From Prevotellaceae bacterium MN60 (GTDB lineage: Bacteria > Bacteroidota > Bacteroidia > Bacteroidales > Bacteroidaceae), in NCBI GenBank assembly GCA_900199555.1, contig FZQZ01000001.1:557245-621244 (forward strand): 64,000 bases of DNA. Reading direction: 5' to 3'. A model generated the notes under the pieces. It was not told where the DNA came from and made no database searches. It saw only the letters and a list, made by a program, of their open reading frames with translations. A program made the position numbers and the translations under genes. Shown here piece after piece: positions 23,168 to 31,781 of the stretch (the stretch's first letter is position 1; each line of letters opens with the position of its first letter).

Positions 23168-25306
23168 ATGAGTAATCATAAGAATCCGTTTTTAGAACCC
23201 TACAATACACCGCATGACACGGTGCCCTTTGACCGTATTCGTCTGGAAGACTTTGAAGAGGCTTTCATGGAGGGAATACGTCGCGATAATGAACAGATAG
23301 AAAAGACCATCAATAACCCCGAGAAGCCTACCTTTGATAACACGATTATCAATACGGAAGAGGATGAGGGCTATTACGACTTGTTGTCAAGAGTATCGAC
23401 AGTATTCTTCAACCTGCTCAGTGCAGAGACCAACGATGAGATGGATGCACTGGCACAGAAGATGCAGCCTATACTGACCCAGCATGCCAATGACGTGAGA
23501 CTGAACCCACGTTTGTTTGAACGCATCCGCAAGGTACACCTGCATCATCGCAAGTTGACCGCAGAGGAGAAAATGCTACTTGACAACTGTTATGATGGTT
23601 TTGTACGCTCTGGTGCCCTGCTAGACGAAGCAGGCAAAGAGAAGTTGCGCCAACTGACTGAAGAGGCTTCCATGCTCTCGCTGCAGTTCTCACAGAACCT
23701 GCTGAAAGAGAATAAGGCTTTCCAGTTGCACATCACCGATGAAGCACAACTGGACGGTCTGCCTGAGACTGCACGCGAGGCAGCAGCATTCACTGCACAA
23801 GAGCAAGGTAAGCAGGGATGGGTATTCACCCTCGACATGCCGAGCTACTCGCCCTTTATGACCTACTCTACACAGCGTGAGCTTCGTAAACAGATGTATA
23901 TGGCTCGCAATACCGAGTGTACACACGATAATAGCGAGAACAACCTCGAGATATGTAAGCGACTCATTAACCTGCGTCGCGAGATAGCCCAACTGTTGGG
24001 ATATAAGACCTATGCAGACTATGTACTGAAGCGTCGCATGGCATCTAACAGTCGCAATGTATATCATCTGCTCGACGACCTTATTGATGCCTATAAGCCT
24101 ACGGCGTTGAAAGAGAGAGAGGAACTGAAAAAGAGTCTTCCTCAATCCCTGCAAAAGAAGGGAGAGATGAAGCCATGGGATACAGCTTTTTATACCCACA
24201 AGTTGCAGATGAAGAAGTACAACCTGGACCAAGAGATGCTACGACCCTACTTTGAATTGTCAAAGGTAATCAGTGGAGTTTTCGGATTGGCAAACAAGTT
24301 GTATGGTATCACCTTCAAAGAGAACAAAGACATTCCCGTATATCATCCCGATGTGAAAGCCTACGAGGTCTTCGACAAAGACGGCTCTTATCTGGCCGTA
24401 TTCTATGCCGACTTCCACCCACGTAAGGGTAAACAGGGAGGAGCCTGGATGACCGAATTCCAAGGACAGCACTGGGAAATAAAAGAGAAGAAGGACGCCT
24501 CAAAATCTCAACGTTCAACGTCCAACGTTCAATGTTCAACGTTCAACGTTCAACGTTCAACGTATAATGTTCGTCCTCATGTATCAGTGGTGATGAACCT
24601 CACCAAGCCTACTGCTGAAAAGCCAGCACTATTGACACTGGGAGAGGTAGAGACCTTCCTACATGAGTTTGGTCACTCACTGCACGGCATGTTTGCCAAC
24701 ACCCGCTTTGAGAGTCTTTCAGGTACTAATGTATGGTGGGACTTTGTAGAACTGCCTTCACAATTTATGGAGAACTATGCTGTAGAGAAAGAGTTTCTGC
24801 GCACCTTTGCCTTCCACTATCAAACGGGCGAGCCCTTGCCTGACGAGTTGATTGACCGCATTGTGAAGAGTAGAAACTTCATGGCAGCTACCGCCTGTCT
24901 GCGACAAGTATCATTCGGTCTGCTGGACATGGCATACTATACCAAGAAGGATGAGTTTACAGAAGATATCATCCCCTTTGAGAAGAAAGCATGGAAAAAG
25001 GCTATCCTCGGTGAGCAACTACCTGACACCTGTATGACGGTACAGTTCTCGCACATCATGGCAGGAGGATACTCTGCTGGATACTATAGTTATAAGTGGG
25101 CAGAGGTGTTGGATGCAGATGCCTTCAGCGTATTCAAGAAAGAAGGTATCTTCAACCAAGAAACTGCGCAACGCTTCCGTGACGAGGTGCTGAGCAAGGG
25201 AGGTACCGAGCACCCCATGGTCCTCTATAAGCGATTCCGTGGTGGAGAGCCTACCATTGATGCATTGCTAAAGCGCAACGGCATCAAGAAAGGCAAGAAG
25301 GCGTAG
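23168..25306 (+). CDS. M3 family metallopeptidase (Dcp/oligopeptidase type)
   Basis: The 712-residue protein carries the zinc motif HEFGHSLHG near residues 498-506 and the M3 region NVWWDFVELPSQFMENYA plus YSAGYYSYKWAEVLDADAF near residue 638. M3 peptidases cut short peptides; the length fits peptidyl-dipeptidase Dcp. There is no signal peptide, so it is cytoplasmic. Residues about 447-468 (QRSTSNVQCSTFNVQRSTYN) are encoded by nine tandem heptamers, exactly 63 bases, inserted in frame between conserved blocks just before the catalytic domain motif. Sequence on both sides reads as normal M3 protein, so the insertion is probably tolerated as a surface loop. Confidence 0.92.
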   Translation: MSNHKNPFLEPYNTPHDTVPFDRIRLEDFEEAFMEGIRRDNEQIEKTINNPEKPTFDNTIINTEEDEGYYDLLSRVSTVFFNLLSAETNDEMDALAQKMQPILTQHANDVRLNPRLFERIRKVHLHHRKLTAEEKMLLDNCYDGFVRSGALLDEAGKEKLRQLTEEASMLSLQFSQNLLKENKAFQLHITDEAQLDGLPETAREAAAFTAQEQGKQGWVFTLDMPSYSPFMTYSTQRELRKQMYMARNTECTHDNSENNLEICKRLINLRREIAQLLGYKTYADYVLKRRMASNSRNVYHLLDDLIDAYKPTALKEREELKKSLPQSLQKKGEMKPWDTAFYTHKLQMKKYNLDQEMLRPYFELSKVISGVFGLANKLYGITFKENKDIPVYHPDVKAYEVFDKDGSYLAVFYADFHPRKGKQGGAWMTEFQGQHWEIKEKKDASKSQRSTSNVQCSTFNVQRSTYNVRPHVSVVMNLTKPTAEKPALLTLGEVETFLHEFGHSLHGMFANTRFESLSGTNVWWDFVELPSQFMENYAVEKEFLRTFAFHYQTGEPLPDELIDRIVKSRNFMAATACLRQVSFGLLDMAYYTKKDEFTEDIIPFEKKAWKKAILGEQLPDTCMTVQFSHIMAGGYSAGYYSYKWAEVLDADAFSVFKKEGIFNQETAQRFRDEVLSKGGTEHPMVLYKRFRGGEPTIDALLKRNGIKKGKKA
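24510..24572. repeat. Nine in-frame heptamers inside the M3 peptidase gene
   Basis: AACGTTC-AACGTCC-AACGTTC-AATGTTC and five more units make 9 x 7 = 63 bases, the shortest heptamer multiple near this size that is also a multiple of three. It reads as a low-complexity QRSTSNVQ-type peptide. Confidence 0.85.
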
Positions 25307-25333
25307 AAATAAAAGAAAAAAAATAACACAAAG

Positions 25334-25756
25334 ATGAACAACGACAAGCAATGTAAGTTTGACCGGCGCTATCTGGAGATGGCACGCATCTGGGCTAAGA
25401 ACTCTTACTGTCAGCGTAGACAAGTGGGAGCACTGGTTGTCAAGAACAACATGATTATCAGTGATGGCTATAATGGTACACCCAGCGGTTTTGAGAATGT
25501 CTGTGAGGATGACAACGGCATTACCAAGCCTTACGTGCTACATGCCGAGGCCAATGCCATTACTAAGTTGGCGCGCTCATCCAACAACTCTGATGGCGCC
25601 ACCATCTATATCACTGCCTCACCCTGTATCGAATGTGCTAAACTCATCATTCAGGCAGGCATCAAGCGTGTGGTTTATGGTGAGAAATACCGCCTTACGG
25701 ATGGTATCGAGCTATTAGAGCGTGCAGGAATTGAAGTAGTTTATCTAGAGGTCTAA
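25334..25756 (+). CDS. dCMP deaminase
   Basis: The 140 residues contain the zinc-dependent deaminase signatures HAEANAI (residues about 73-79) and SPCIECAKLI (about 96-106), with the N-terminal WAKNSYCQRRQVGALVVKNN and the SDGYNGTPSGFENVCED segment that is specific for dCMP/ComEB deaminases. The enzyme converts dCMP to dUMP and so feeds dTMP synthesis in the cytoplasm. It follows the M3 peptidase gene after 27 bases and probably shares its transcript. Confidence 0.93.
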   Translation: MNNDKQCKFDRRYLEMARIWAKNSYCQRRQVGALVVKNNMIISDGYNGTPSGFENVCEDDNGITKPYVLHAEANAITKLARSSNNSDGATIYITASPCIECAKLIIQAGIKRVVYGEKYRLTDGIELLERAGIEVVYLEV

Positions 25757-25764
25757 AAAACTAG

Positions 25765-25808
25765 GACTAGGAAAGCCTAGGACACCCTAGGAAAGCCTAG
25801 AATACCTA
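25765..25808. repeat. Decamer tract between dCMP deaminase and S41 protease genes
   Basis: CTAGGAAAGC-CTAGGACACC-CTAGGAAAGC-CTAGAATACC, a 10-bp unit, in contrast to the 7-bp unit of the other tracts in this window. Confidence 0.75.
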
Positions 25809-25823
25809 GAAAAAGCAAAGAAT

Positions 25824-27446
25824 ATGAATAACAAGAAGAATAGTCGTTTTATGCCCCTTGCGATGGCACTCTGTGTAGTCATCGGCATCTTGATTGGCAC
25901 CTTCTATGCCAACCACTTTTCGGGCAACCGTCTGAGCATCATCAACAGCAGCAGCAATAAGTTAAACAACCTGTTGCACATCATTGATGACCAGTATGTA
26001 GATACGGTCAACGTCAACGACCTTGTAGAGAAAGCAATGCCACAGATATTGGCAGAGCTAGACCCCCACTCTGTCTATATCTCTGCTAAAGATGTGCAGA
26101 TAGCCAATGATGACCTTCGCGGTTCGTTCTCTGGCGTAGGCATCGAATTCGTTATTCGCGAAGATACACTACACGTACAACAAGTGGTAAGCAATGGTCC
26201 TGCAGAGCGTGCTGGTGTGATAGCAGGTGATAAGGTTGTCACTGTTGATGGCAAGCCTTTCACGGGAAAGACACTCACCAACGAAGAAGCTATGCACCGC
26301 CTGAAAGGTCCGAAGGACACCAAGGTAAAGCTGGGCATCCTGCGCTATGGAGAAAAGAAGCTGCGTCAGATTGTTGTTACCCGTGGTGAGATACCTACCA
26401 AGAGCGTTACCGCCTCATATATGCTTGACGACAAGACGGGTTATATCCGCATTAAGAACTTTGGTGAGAACACCTATCCCGAGTTGCTCATCGGTTTGGC
26501 AAAACTGTCGCAAGAGAACTTCCAGAGTCTCTGTATCGACTTGCGTGGCAATACGGGTGGATACTTGCAATCGGCAGTACAGATAGCCAACGAGTTCTTG
26601 CCCAAGAACCGCCTTATCGTTTATACACAAGGTCGCAAGTCACCCCGTCAGGAATACCGCAGTGATGGTCGTGGCAGTTATCAGCAGATACCTCTCGTCA
26701 TCCTTATCGACGAGGCATCAGCATCGGCATCAGAGATTCTGGCAGGTGCTATACAGGATAATGATAGAGGTACCATCATTGGTCGTCGCTCATTTGGTAA
26801 GGGACTGGTACAACAGCCTATTGCCTTTGCCGACCAGTCAATGATTCGCCTCACCATTGCCCGTTACTATTCTCCTTCTGGTCGTTGCATCCAGAAACCC
26901 TACACATCGGGCGACAACAAAGATTATGAGGAGGATATCATGACGCGCTATATCCACGGTGAGTTCTTCTCACAAGACAGCATCAAGCACGAGGGCAAGG
27001 AGTATCATACCAAGAATGGTCGCCCTGTCTATGGTGGTGGCGGTATCACTCCCGACATCTTCGTAGCAGAGGATACTACCGATGTTACCTCATATTATAA
27101 GCAGGCATCTATGAGTGGACTGATTATCATGTATGCTTATGGCTATACTGACGAGAACAGAGGCAAGCTCAGCAAGATGGACAACGTGAGCGAGATGGCT
27201 ACCTATCTGAAGCACCAGAATATCGTGGATAAGTTTGCAAGCTATGCAGACAAGAATGGATTGCGTCGTCGCAACCTCATGATTCAGCGCTCGCACAAAC
27301 TCTTGGAGCGTTACATTATTAGCCGCATCATCTATAACATGATGAAGGAAGAGGCATGGATAGAGTATCTGAACAGCGATGATCCTGCCATCACTGCCAC
27401 CCTAAAAGTGATGCGTGAAGGTAAAGCGTTTCCTAAGAAAAAGTAA
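25824..27446 (+). CDS. S41 family C-terminal processing peptidase
   Basis: The 540 residues start with a signal anchor (MPLAMALCVVIGILIGTFYA, residues about 10-30), then a PDZ domain (about 90-175, with FSGVGIEFVIREDT and GVIAGDKVVTVDG) and the S41 protease core with SLCIDLRGNTGGYLQSAVQ, the catalytic Ser in IDEASASASEILAGAI (about residue 300) and the catalytic Lys in SFGKGLVQ (about 325). CtpA-type enzymes cleave C-termini of periplasmic proteins. The stop is followed at once by a heptamer tract and by converging genes on the other strand. Confidence 0.93.
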   Translation: MNNKKNSRFMPLAMALCVVIGILIGTFYANHFSGNRLSIINSSSNKLNNLLHIIDDQYVDTVNVNDLVEKAMPQILAELDPHSVYISAKDVQIANDDLRGSFSGVGIEFVIREDTLHVQQVVSNGPAERAGVIAGDKVVTVDGKPFTGKTLTNEEAMHRLKGPKDTKVKLGILRYGEKKLRQIVVTRGEIPTKSVTASYMLDDKTGYIRIKNFGENTYPELLIGLAKLSQENFQSLCIDLRGNTGGYLQSAVQIANEFLPKNRLIVYTQGRKSPRQEYRSDGRGSYQQIPLVILIDEASASASEILAGAIQDNDRGTIIGRRSFGKGLVQQPIAFADQSMIRLTIARYYSPSGRCIQKPYTSGDNKDYEEDIMTRYIHGEFFSQDSIKHEGKEYHTKNGRPVYGGGGITPDIFVAEDTTDVTSYYKQASMSGLIIMYAYGYTDENRGKLSKMDNVSEMATYLKHQNIVDKFASYADKNGLRRRNLMIQRSHKLLERYIISRIIYNMMKEEAWIEYLNSDDPAITATLKVMREGKAFPKKK

Positions 27447-27480
27447 ATGGTGAGTGGTGAAAGGTGAGTGGTGAGTGGCG
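27447..27480. repeat. Heptamer tract between S41 protease and DUF721 genes
   Basis: GGTGAGT-GGTGAAA-GGTGAGT-GGTGAGT-GGCG fills the 37-base gap between two convergent stop codons. No terminator hairpin is visible there. Confidence 0.75.
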
Positions 27481-27483
27481 ATA

Positions 27484-27774
27484 TTAGCAAAAACGAATAT
27501 CAGCAATCACTTGTTCACCCACAGAGTCATTAAGTTTCTTTGTCAGTTCTTGCTTGCGCATGCTCAGGTCAGAGCGGAGAGCAGGATTAGACAAACGGAC
27601 AAAGAGAGTCTGATTATAGATATAAGTATTCAACGTATAGCGGGCTATCACTGGGCCCGCTATTTTTGGCCATGCCTCAACCAACCGCTTTTGCAGCAGC
27701 GGTGTTTCCAGTCCTTGCTCATGCAGGCTACGCAGAATAATATCTTTTAGTGATTGTACGTTACGCTTAAACAT
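27484..27774 (-). CDS. DUF721 (DciA-like) protein
   Basis: The 96 residues show the DUF721 pattern: LKDIILRSLHEQGLETPLLQ near residue 10, a short helix with RLVEAWPKIAGPVIARYT (the conserved W-x-x-I/V-G motif) and a beta-hairpin TLFVRLSNPALRSDLSMRK. DUF721 overlaps DciA, the loader or helper of the replicative helicase in bacteria without DnaC. The gene overlaps recF by 8 bases, a common coupling in Bacteroidota (recF-DUF721), and is therefore probably translated from the same mRNA. Confidence 0.85.
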   Translation of the reverse strand: MFKRNVQSLKDIILRSLHEQGLETPLLQKRLVEAWPKIAGPVIARYTLNTYIYNQTLFVRLSNPALRSDLSMRKQELTKKLNDSVGEQVIADIRFC

Positions 27775-28855
27775 TTATTTCTCCATTTTCAACGTGGAAT
27801 ATCTTATAGTCGAGATTAGGCGTACCAGAGAGTATCTGATCTAAGTGGTCACGATTGGTATCTGTGATAAATATCTGTCCGAAACTATCGCTAGACACCA
27901 AGCGCACAATCTGCTCCACACGGTTGGCATCGAGCTTATCGAAGATATCATCCAACAAGAGTATCGGTGTCGTCTTCATGGCAGTACGCTTTAAAAACTC
28001 AAACTGGGCCAGTTTCAGGGCAATGACATACGTCTTGTTCTGTCCCTGCGAACCTTCACGTTTCATCAGGTGACCATCCAACGTAAACTCCAAGTCATCA
28101 CGATGTACACCATGCAACGAATAGCCCACGGCACGGTCTTTATGACGGTCGCGCTGGATAACCTCTAACAGGGGTCCACGCTGACAATGCGACACATAGC
28201 GCAGAGCCACCTGCTCCTGTCCACCAGAGATGCGCTGATAATACTCTTGGAATAGGGGTATCAGCTCTTCTACAAAGGCTGAGCGCTTCTGATACAACAC
28301 CTCACCAGCCTCTGCCATCTGTTCCTCCCATAGTTGCATCAGCAACGGGTCGGGTTCACGGTCTTCCATCTTCAAGAGGATATTGCGCTGTTGGTGTGCA
28401 TTGTTATAGCGGCTCAGTGCCTCCATATAGGTTCGATCATACTGTGCTATCACCATATCCATCAACTTGCGACGCTCCTCACTGCCCCCCTCTATCAACA
28501 ACGAGTCACCAGGAGCCACCAGTACCAATGGTATCAGACCGATATGTTCAGACAGTCGCTTATACTCTTTCTTGTCTTTTTTGAAGTGTTTTTTCTGTCC
28601 ACGCTTCATGCCAACAGAAATCGTCACATCGTCATATTCTCCCTCAAGCATACAAAACGGTTCATCGTGTCGAATCACCTGTGAATCAATAGGATTGGAA
28701 GCTGAACGACAAAACGAGAGGTAATACACTGCATCCAACACATTCGTCTTGCCCATACCATTACTCCCGATGAAACAATTCATCTTAGGCGATAACTCCA
28801 ACTGGGCTTCGCAAATGTTCTTGTAATTCAGTATCGATAGCTTCTTGAGTATCAT
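27767..28855 (-). CDS. recF: DNA replication and repair protein RecF
   Basis: The 362-residue SMC-like ATPase has Walker A FIGSNGMGKTNVLD near residue 29, the RecF signature region (RREGSQGQNKTYVIALKLAQ, with the SQGQ motif) and Walker B TPILLLDDIFDKLDANR near residue 300. RecF binds gapped DNA and loads RecA with RecO and RecR. The ATG at 28855 is chosen because the recognisable N-terminus MILKKLSILNYKNI starts there; the longer frame would begin inside the promoter. A TTTG-19-TACCTTTG promoter ends 8 bases before it. Confidence 0.95.
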   Translation of the reverse strand: MILKKLSILNYKNICEAQLELSPKMNCFIGSNGMGKTNVLDAVYYLSFCRSASNPIDSQVIRHDEPFCMLEGEYDDVTISVGMKRGQKKHFKKDKKEYKRLSEHIGLIPLVLVAPGDSLLIEGGSEERRKLMDMVIAQYDRTYMEALSRYNNAHQQRNILLKMEDREPDPLLMQLWEEQMAEAGEVLYQKRSAFVEELIPLFQEYYQRISGGQEQVALRYVSHCQRGPLLEVIQRDRHKDRAVGYSLHGVHRDDLEFTLDGHLMKREGSQGQNKTYVIALKLAQFEFLKRTAMKTTPILLLDDIFDKLDANRVEQIVRLVSSDSFGQIFITDTNRDHLDQILSGTPNLDYKIFHVENGEINV

Positions 28856-28965
28856 AGCGGGTACAAAGGTACGAATAAGCGAGCACAATACAAAACAAAA
28901 ACGAGGTTTTGTTTTTATTGTCGAGCGAAAGTGCCTTCGACGAAGTCAAAGGTACAAAAAATCAT
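28856..28965 (-). promoter_or_regulatory. recF promoter inside a repeated promoter module
   Basis: On the minus strand TTTG (28891-28894), 19 bases and TACCTTTG (28864-28871). Upstream lies a second TACCTTTG-like box and a CTTCGTCGAAGG hairpin, then CGCTCGACAATAAAAA. The whole stretch aligns with 33855-33965 over about 100 bases and more loosely with the mutS2 upstream region. Confidence 0.8.
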
Positions 28966-28977
28966 AAAAACAAAAAA

Positions 28978-29020
28978 ATCTTTAATCTTTAATCTTTAAT
29001 CTTTAATCTTTTTAGTATCT
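28978..29020 (+). promoter_or_regulatory. Heptamer tract fused to a -7 box before the TPR gene
   Basis: AATCTTT is repeated five times and ends in TTTAGTATCTTTG, so the tract supplies the sequence upstream of the TATCTTTG box (29013-29020). The following leader of 45 bases leads to the ATG at 29066. Confidence 0.65.
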
Positions 29021-29065
29021 TTGCAGGCGATTTATGTCCGAGAAACAATAAAAATAACTAAAATA

Positions 29066-29722
29066 ATGGCAAACAACAATCAGAAAGCAGCTCCCGTAGA
29101 GGAGCAGCAGGTCACAAAGACCGAGGCCTTCTTCGAGAAGTATAAGAAGGCAGTTATCGCTGCCGTAGCAGCAGTTATCGTAATCATCGTAGGCGTTATC
29201 CTCGCAAACAACTATTATTTTGAGCCTCGCGCTAACGAAGCTAGCACCGAACTCGCTAAGAGTCAGGAACTCTTCGATCAGCAGCAGTACGACAAGGCAC
29301 TGGTTGGTTTCCAGAAGGTAGCTGCAGACTATAGCTCTACTGATGCTGGCAACTTGGCACAGCTCTATATTGGTATCTGCCAGGCCAACCTCGGTAAGTG
29401 GCAGGAGGCTGTTGACGCTTTGGAGTCATTCAGCGGTAAGGGCGACCAGATGATTAGCCCTGCAGCAGAGGGTGCTCTGGGTAATGCCTATGCAAACCTG
29501 AACCAGCTCGACAAGGCTGTTGACCACCTGAAGAAGGCTGCTAAGATGGCTGACAACAACTCTCTGTCTCCCACATTCCTCATCCAGGCTGGTGAGATTC
29601 TGGAGAGTCAGGGTAAGAAAGATGAAGCTTTGGAACTGTACAAAGAAATCAAGGAGAAATACTTCAACTCTATGCAGTATCAGAGCATTGATAAGTACAT
29701 TGAGCGCGCAAGCGTAAAATAA
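29066..29722 (+). CDS. Tetratricopeptide repeat membrane protein
   Basis: The 218 residues start [20 protein letters not shown], have a single transmembrane helix at about 27-52 ([20 protein letters not shown]) and then three TPR motifs with [40 protein letters not shown] and [20 protein letters not shown]. The layout resembles YfgM/BamD-like or cell-envelope TPR adaptors that are anchored in the inner membrane with repeats in the periplasm. It is 4 bases upstream of ribH. The start at 29066 follows the promoter-derived leader; the longer frame would begin upstream of the promoter. Confidence 0.82.
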   Translation: MANNNQKAAPVEEQQVTKTEAFFEKYKKAVIAAVAAVIVIIVGVILANNYYFEPRANEASTELAKSQELFDQQQYDKALVGFQKVAADYSSTDAGNLAQLYIGICQANLGKWQEAVDALESFSGKGDQMISPAAEGALGNAYANLNQLDKAVDHLKKAAKMADNNSLSPTFLIQAGEILESQGKKDEALELYKEIKEKYFNSMQYQSIDKYIERASVK

Positions 29723-29726
29723 GCTG

Positions 29727-30197
29727 ATGGCAACAAAGAATCTATCAGAATATAATGCCGCTAAGGTGCCCGATGCATCGAACATGACGTTCGGCATCGT
29801 GGTATCAGAGTGGAACCCTGAGATAACAGGTGCTCTGCTTGATGGTTGTGTATCAACACTGGAGAAGCATGGCGCACTGTCTGAGAATATTCATGTAAAG
29901 ACAGTACCTGGCTCTTTTGAGTTGATATATGGTGCACGCCAAATGACGCTCAACGACGGTTACGATGCCATCATCGTACTGGGTTGTGTGATTCGCGGTG
30001 AGACACCCCACTTCGACTACATCTGTCAGGGTGTTACACAGGGTATTGCCCGTCTGAATGCTACCAACAACATTCCCGTAGTATTCGGACTGCTCACTAC
30101 AGAGAATATGCAGCAGGCATTAGACCGTGCTGGAGGCCGACTGGGCAACAAAGGTGATGAATGCGCCGTAGTTGCTATCAAGATGGCAAAGTTCTAA
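29727..30197 (+). CDS. ribH: 6,7-dimethyl-8-ribityllumazine synthase
   Basis: The 156-residue protein shows [20 protein letters not shown] near residue 23, [14 protein letters not shown] near residue 60, [19 protein letters not shown] near residue 82 (with the catalytic His in PHFDY) and [20 protein letters not shown] near residue 119. It condenses 5-amino-6-ribitylaminouracil and dihydroxybutanone phosphate in riboflavin synthesis and forms large capsids. It sits in a transcription unit with the TPR protein and ExoIII; none of the other rib genes is nearby. Confidence 0.96.
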   Translation: MATKNLSEYNAAKVPDASNMTFGIVVSEWNPEITGALLDGCVSTLEKHGALSENIHVKTVPGSFELIYGARQMTLNDGYDAIIVLGCVIRGETPHFDYICQGVTQGIARLNATNNIPVVFGLLTTENMQQALDRAGGRLGNKGDECAVVAIKMAKF

Positions 30198-30218
30198 AGA
30201 AACAAATACTTCCACTCT

Positions 30219-30968
30219 ATGAAGTTCATTTCATGGAACGTCAACGGGCTGAGAGCCTGTGAAGGAAAAGGATTCAGCGACATCTTCAAGGAGATGGACG
30301 CTGATTTCTTTTGTCTACAAGAGACCAAGATGCAGGCAGGTCAGCTAGACCTGCAGTTTGAAGGTTACCAGTCGTACTGGAACTATGCCGAGAAGAAAGG
30401 CTACTCAGGTACAGCCATCTTTACCAAGCACCAGCCACTGAGTGTGACCTATGGCATTGGTATCGACCTGCACGACCATGAGGGTCGCGTCATCACGCTA
30501 GAGATGCCCGACTTCTATCTCGTCACCTGTTATACGCCCAATTCGCAAGACGGACTGAAGCGTTTGGAGTATCGTATGTCATGGGAGGATGCTTTCCGTA
30601 CATATCTCAAGCGACTGGATGAGAAGAAACCTGTCATCCTATGTGGCGACCTGAATGTGGCACACGAGGAGATAGACCTGAAGAATCCCAAGACCAATCG
30701 CATGAATGCAGGATTTACGGACCAAGAGCGCGAGAAGTTCAGCGACCTGTTGCGCTGTGGATTTATCGATACCTTCCGCACGCTCTATCCAGAGCAGGTA
30801 ACCTACTCGTGGTGGTCATACCGATTCCAAGCTCGTCAGAAGAATGCGGGCTGGCGTATTGATTACTTCGTTACCTCTGAGCGTCTGCGCCCACAAATTG
30901 CCGACGCTAAGATACATACCGAAGTGATGGGTAGCGACCACTGTCCGGTAGAACTGGAACTGAAATAG
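30219..30968 (+). CDS. xth: Exodeoxyribonuclease III
   Basis: The 249 residues follow the AP endonuclease/EEP fold: [19 protein letters not shown], the metal-binding FCLQETKMQ near residue 36, [35 protein letters not shown] near residue 144 (catalytic D-x-N), [20 protein letters not shown], and the catalytic His in [11 protein letters not shown] at the end. It removes abasic sites and 3' blocking groups in base excision repair. It lies 21 bases after ribH. Confidence 0.95.
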   Translation: MKFISWNVNGLRACEGKGFSDIFKEMDADFFCLQETKMQAGQLDLQFEGYQSYWNYAEKKGYSGTAIFTKHQPLSVTYGIGIDLHDHEGRVITLEMPDFYLVTCYTPNSQDGLKRLEYRMSWEDAFRTYLKRLDEKKPVILCGDLNVAHEEIDLKNPKTNRMNAGFTDQEREKFSDLLRCGFIDTFRTLYPEQVTYSWWSYRFQARQKNAGWRIDYFVTSERLRPQIADAKIHTEVMGSDHCPVELELK

Positions 30969-31017
30969 ACACATATAATAAGGAAAAGAATTATACTAAA
31001 CTAAAGGTAAAAAGAAC

Positions 31018-31683
31018 ATGAAAAAACTATTCACTTTAATACTGGCGGCAGTACTCGTTACGCCAGCTTTCGCACAGTTTAACACCAGTCGCAGCCGTAG
31101 CCGCTACAATCACGACAACACAGAGAGCTACTGTGGTCTGCGCTTAGGTATGAACTATGCGTCACTCAGCAGTGACGCTGCAAATATGGATATGGATGGC
31201 CGTGCTGGTTTGGCTTTCGGTGCTGTTTATGGTATTCAGCTTGCCAACTCTACTCCCGTATGGTTGGAGTTAGGCGCCTTCTATTCAGAGAAGGGTGGTA
31301 TCCAGGAAGACTTCTCTTTCCAGATGCCCGACGAAAGAACTGGTTTCCAGAAGGTAAAGTGCCGCTTGAGCTACCTGCAGGTTCCTATCGTCTGCAAATA
31401 CTCACTCGACCTCTTCGATGATTTCTATATCCAGCCATTCCTCGGCGGTTATATGGCTTTAGGAGTTGGTGGTAAGATCAAGTATTATGGCGACCGCTAT
31501 TCAGAGAGCTCTTACGAGAAGGTAGATCGCTTTGATGGTGGTCTGCGTGTTGGTTGTGGTCTAGAGTACGACATGCTCTATGCTGAGGCAGGTTTCGACT
31601 TCGGTATTGCCAATATTGGTGACGATGACTTCAACTCAGTTCACACCCGTTCATTCTTCATCAACGTAGGTGTCAACTTCTAA
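31018..31683 (+). CDS. Outer membrane beta-barrel protein (PorT-like)
   Basis: The 221 residues have a signal peptide (MKKLFTLILAAVLVTPAFAQ) and eight-stranded-barrel-like strands ending in a terminal aromatic residue (FFINVGVNF): GLRLGMNYASLSSD, GLAFGAVYGIQLANSTPVWL, PIVCKYSLDLFDDFYIQPFL and LEYDMLYAEAGFDFGIANIG. This matches the outer-membrane porin-like families of Bacteroidota (PorT). The substrate is unknown. A separate promoter is not obvious in the 49-base gap after xth, so it could be read through. Confidence 0.85.
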   Translation: MKKLFTLILAAVLVTPAFAQFNTSRSRSRYNHDNTESYCGLRLGMNYASLSSDAANMDMDGRAGLAFGAVYGIQLANSTPVWLELGAFYSEKGGIQEDFSFQMPDERTGFQKVKCRLSYLQVPIVCKYSLDLFDDFYIQPFLGGYMALGVGGKIKYYGDRYSESSYEKVDRFDGGLRVGCGLEYDMLYAEAGFDFGIANIGDDDFNSVHTRSFFINVGVNF

Positions 31684-31701
31684 TATAGAATAAGGTATCA
31701 T

Positions 31702-31732
31702 AAAAAAGAGGCTCAATCGAGCCTCTTTTTTT
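31702..31732. terminator. Bidirectional hairpin terminator
   Basis: AAAAAAGAGGCTC-AATC-GAGCCTCTTTTTTT has a 7-bp stem extended by A6/T7, placed between the convergent outer-membrane protein and glmM genes. Confidence 0.9.
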
Positions 31733-31737
31733 ATGTT

Positions 31738-31776
31738 CTGCCTCCTAATCCCTCCCCTTGAAGGAGGTTAGGTAGG
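31738..31776. repeat. CTCCCC/GGGGAG palindrome in the glmM 3' region
   Basis: CTCCTAATCCCTCCCCTTGA followed by its inverse AAGGAGGTTAGGTAGGAG. It is the same palindrome family as the insertions in mutS2 and dsbD. Confidence 0.6.
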
Positions 31777-31781
31777 AGCCT

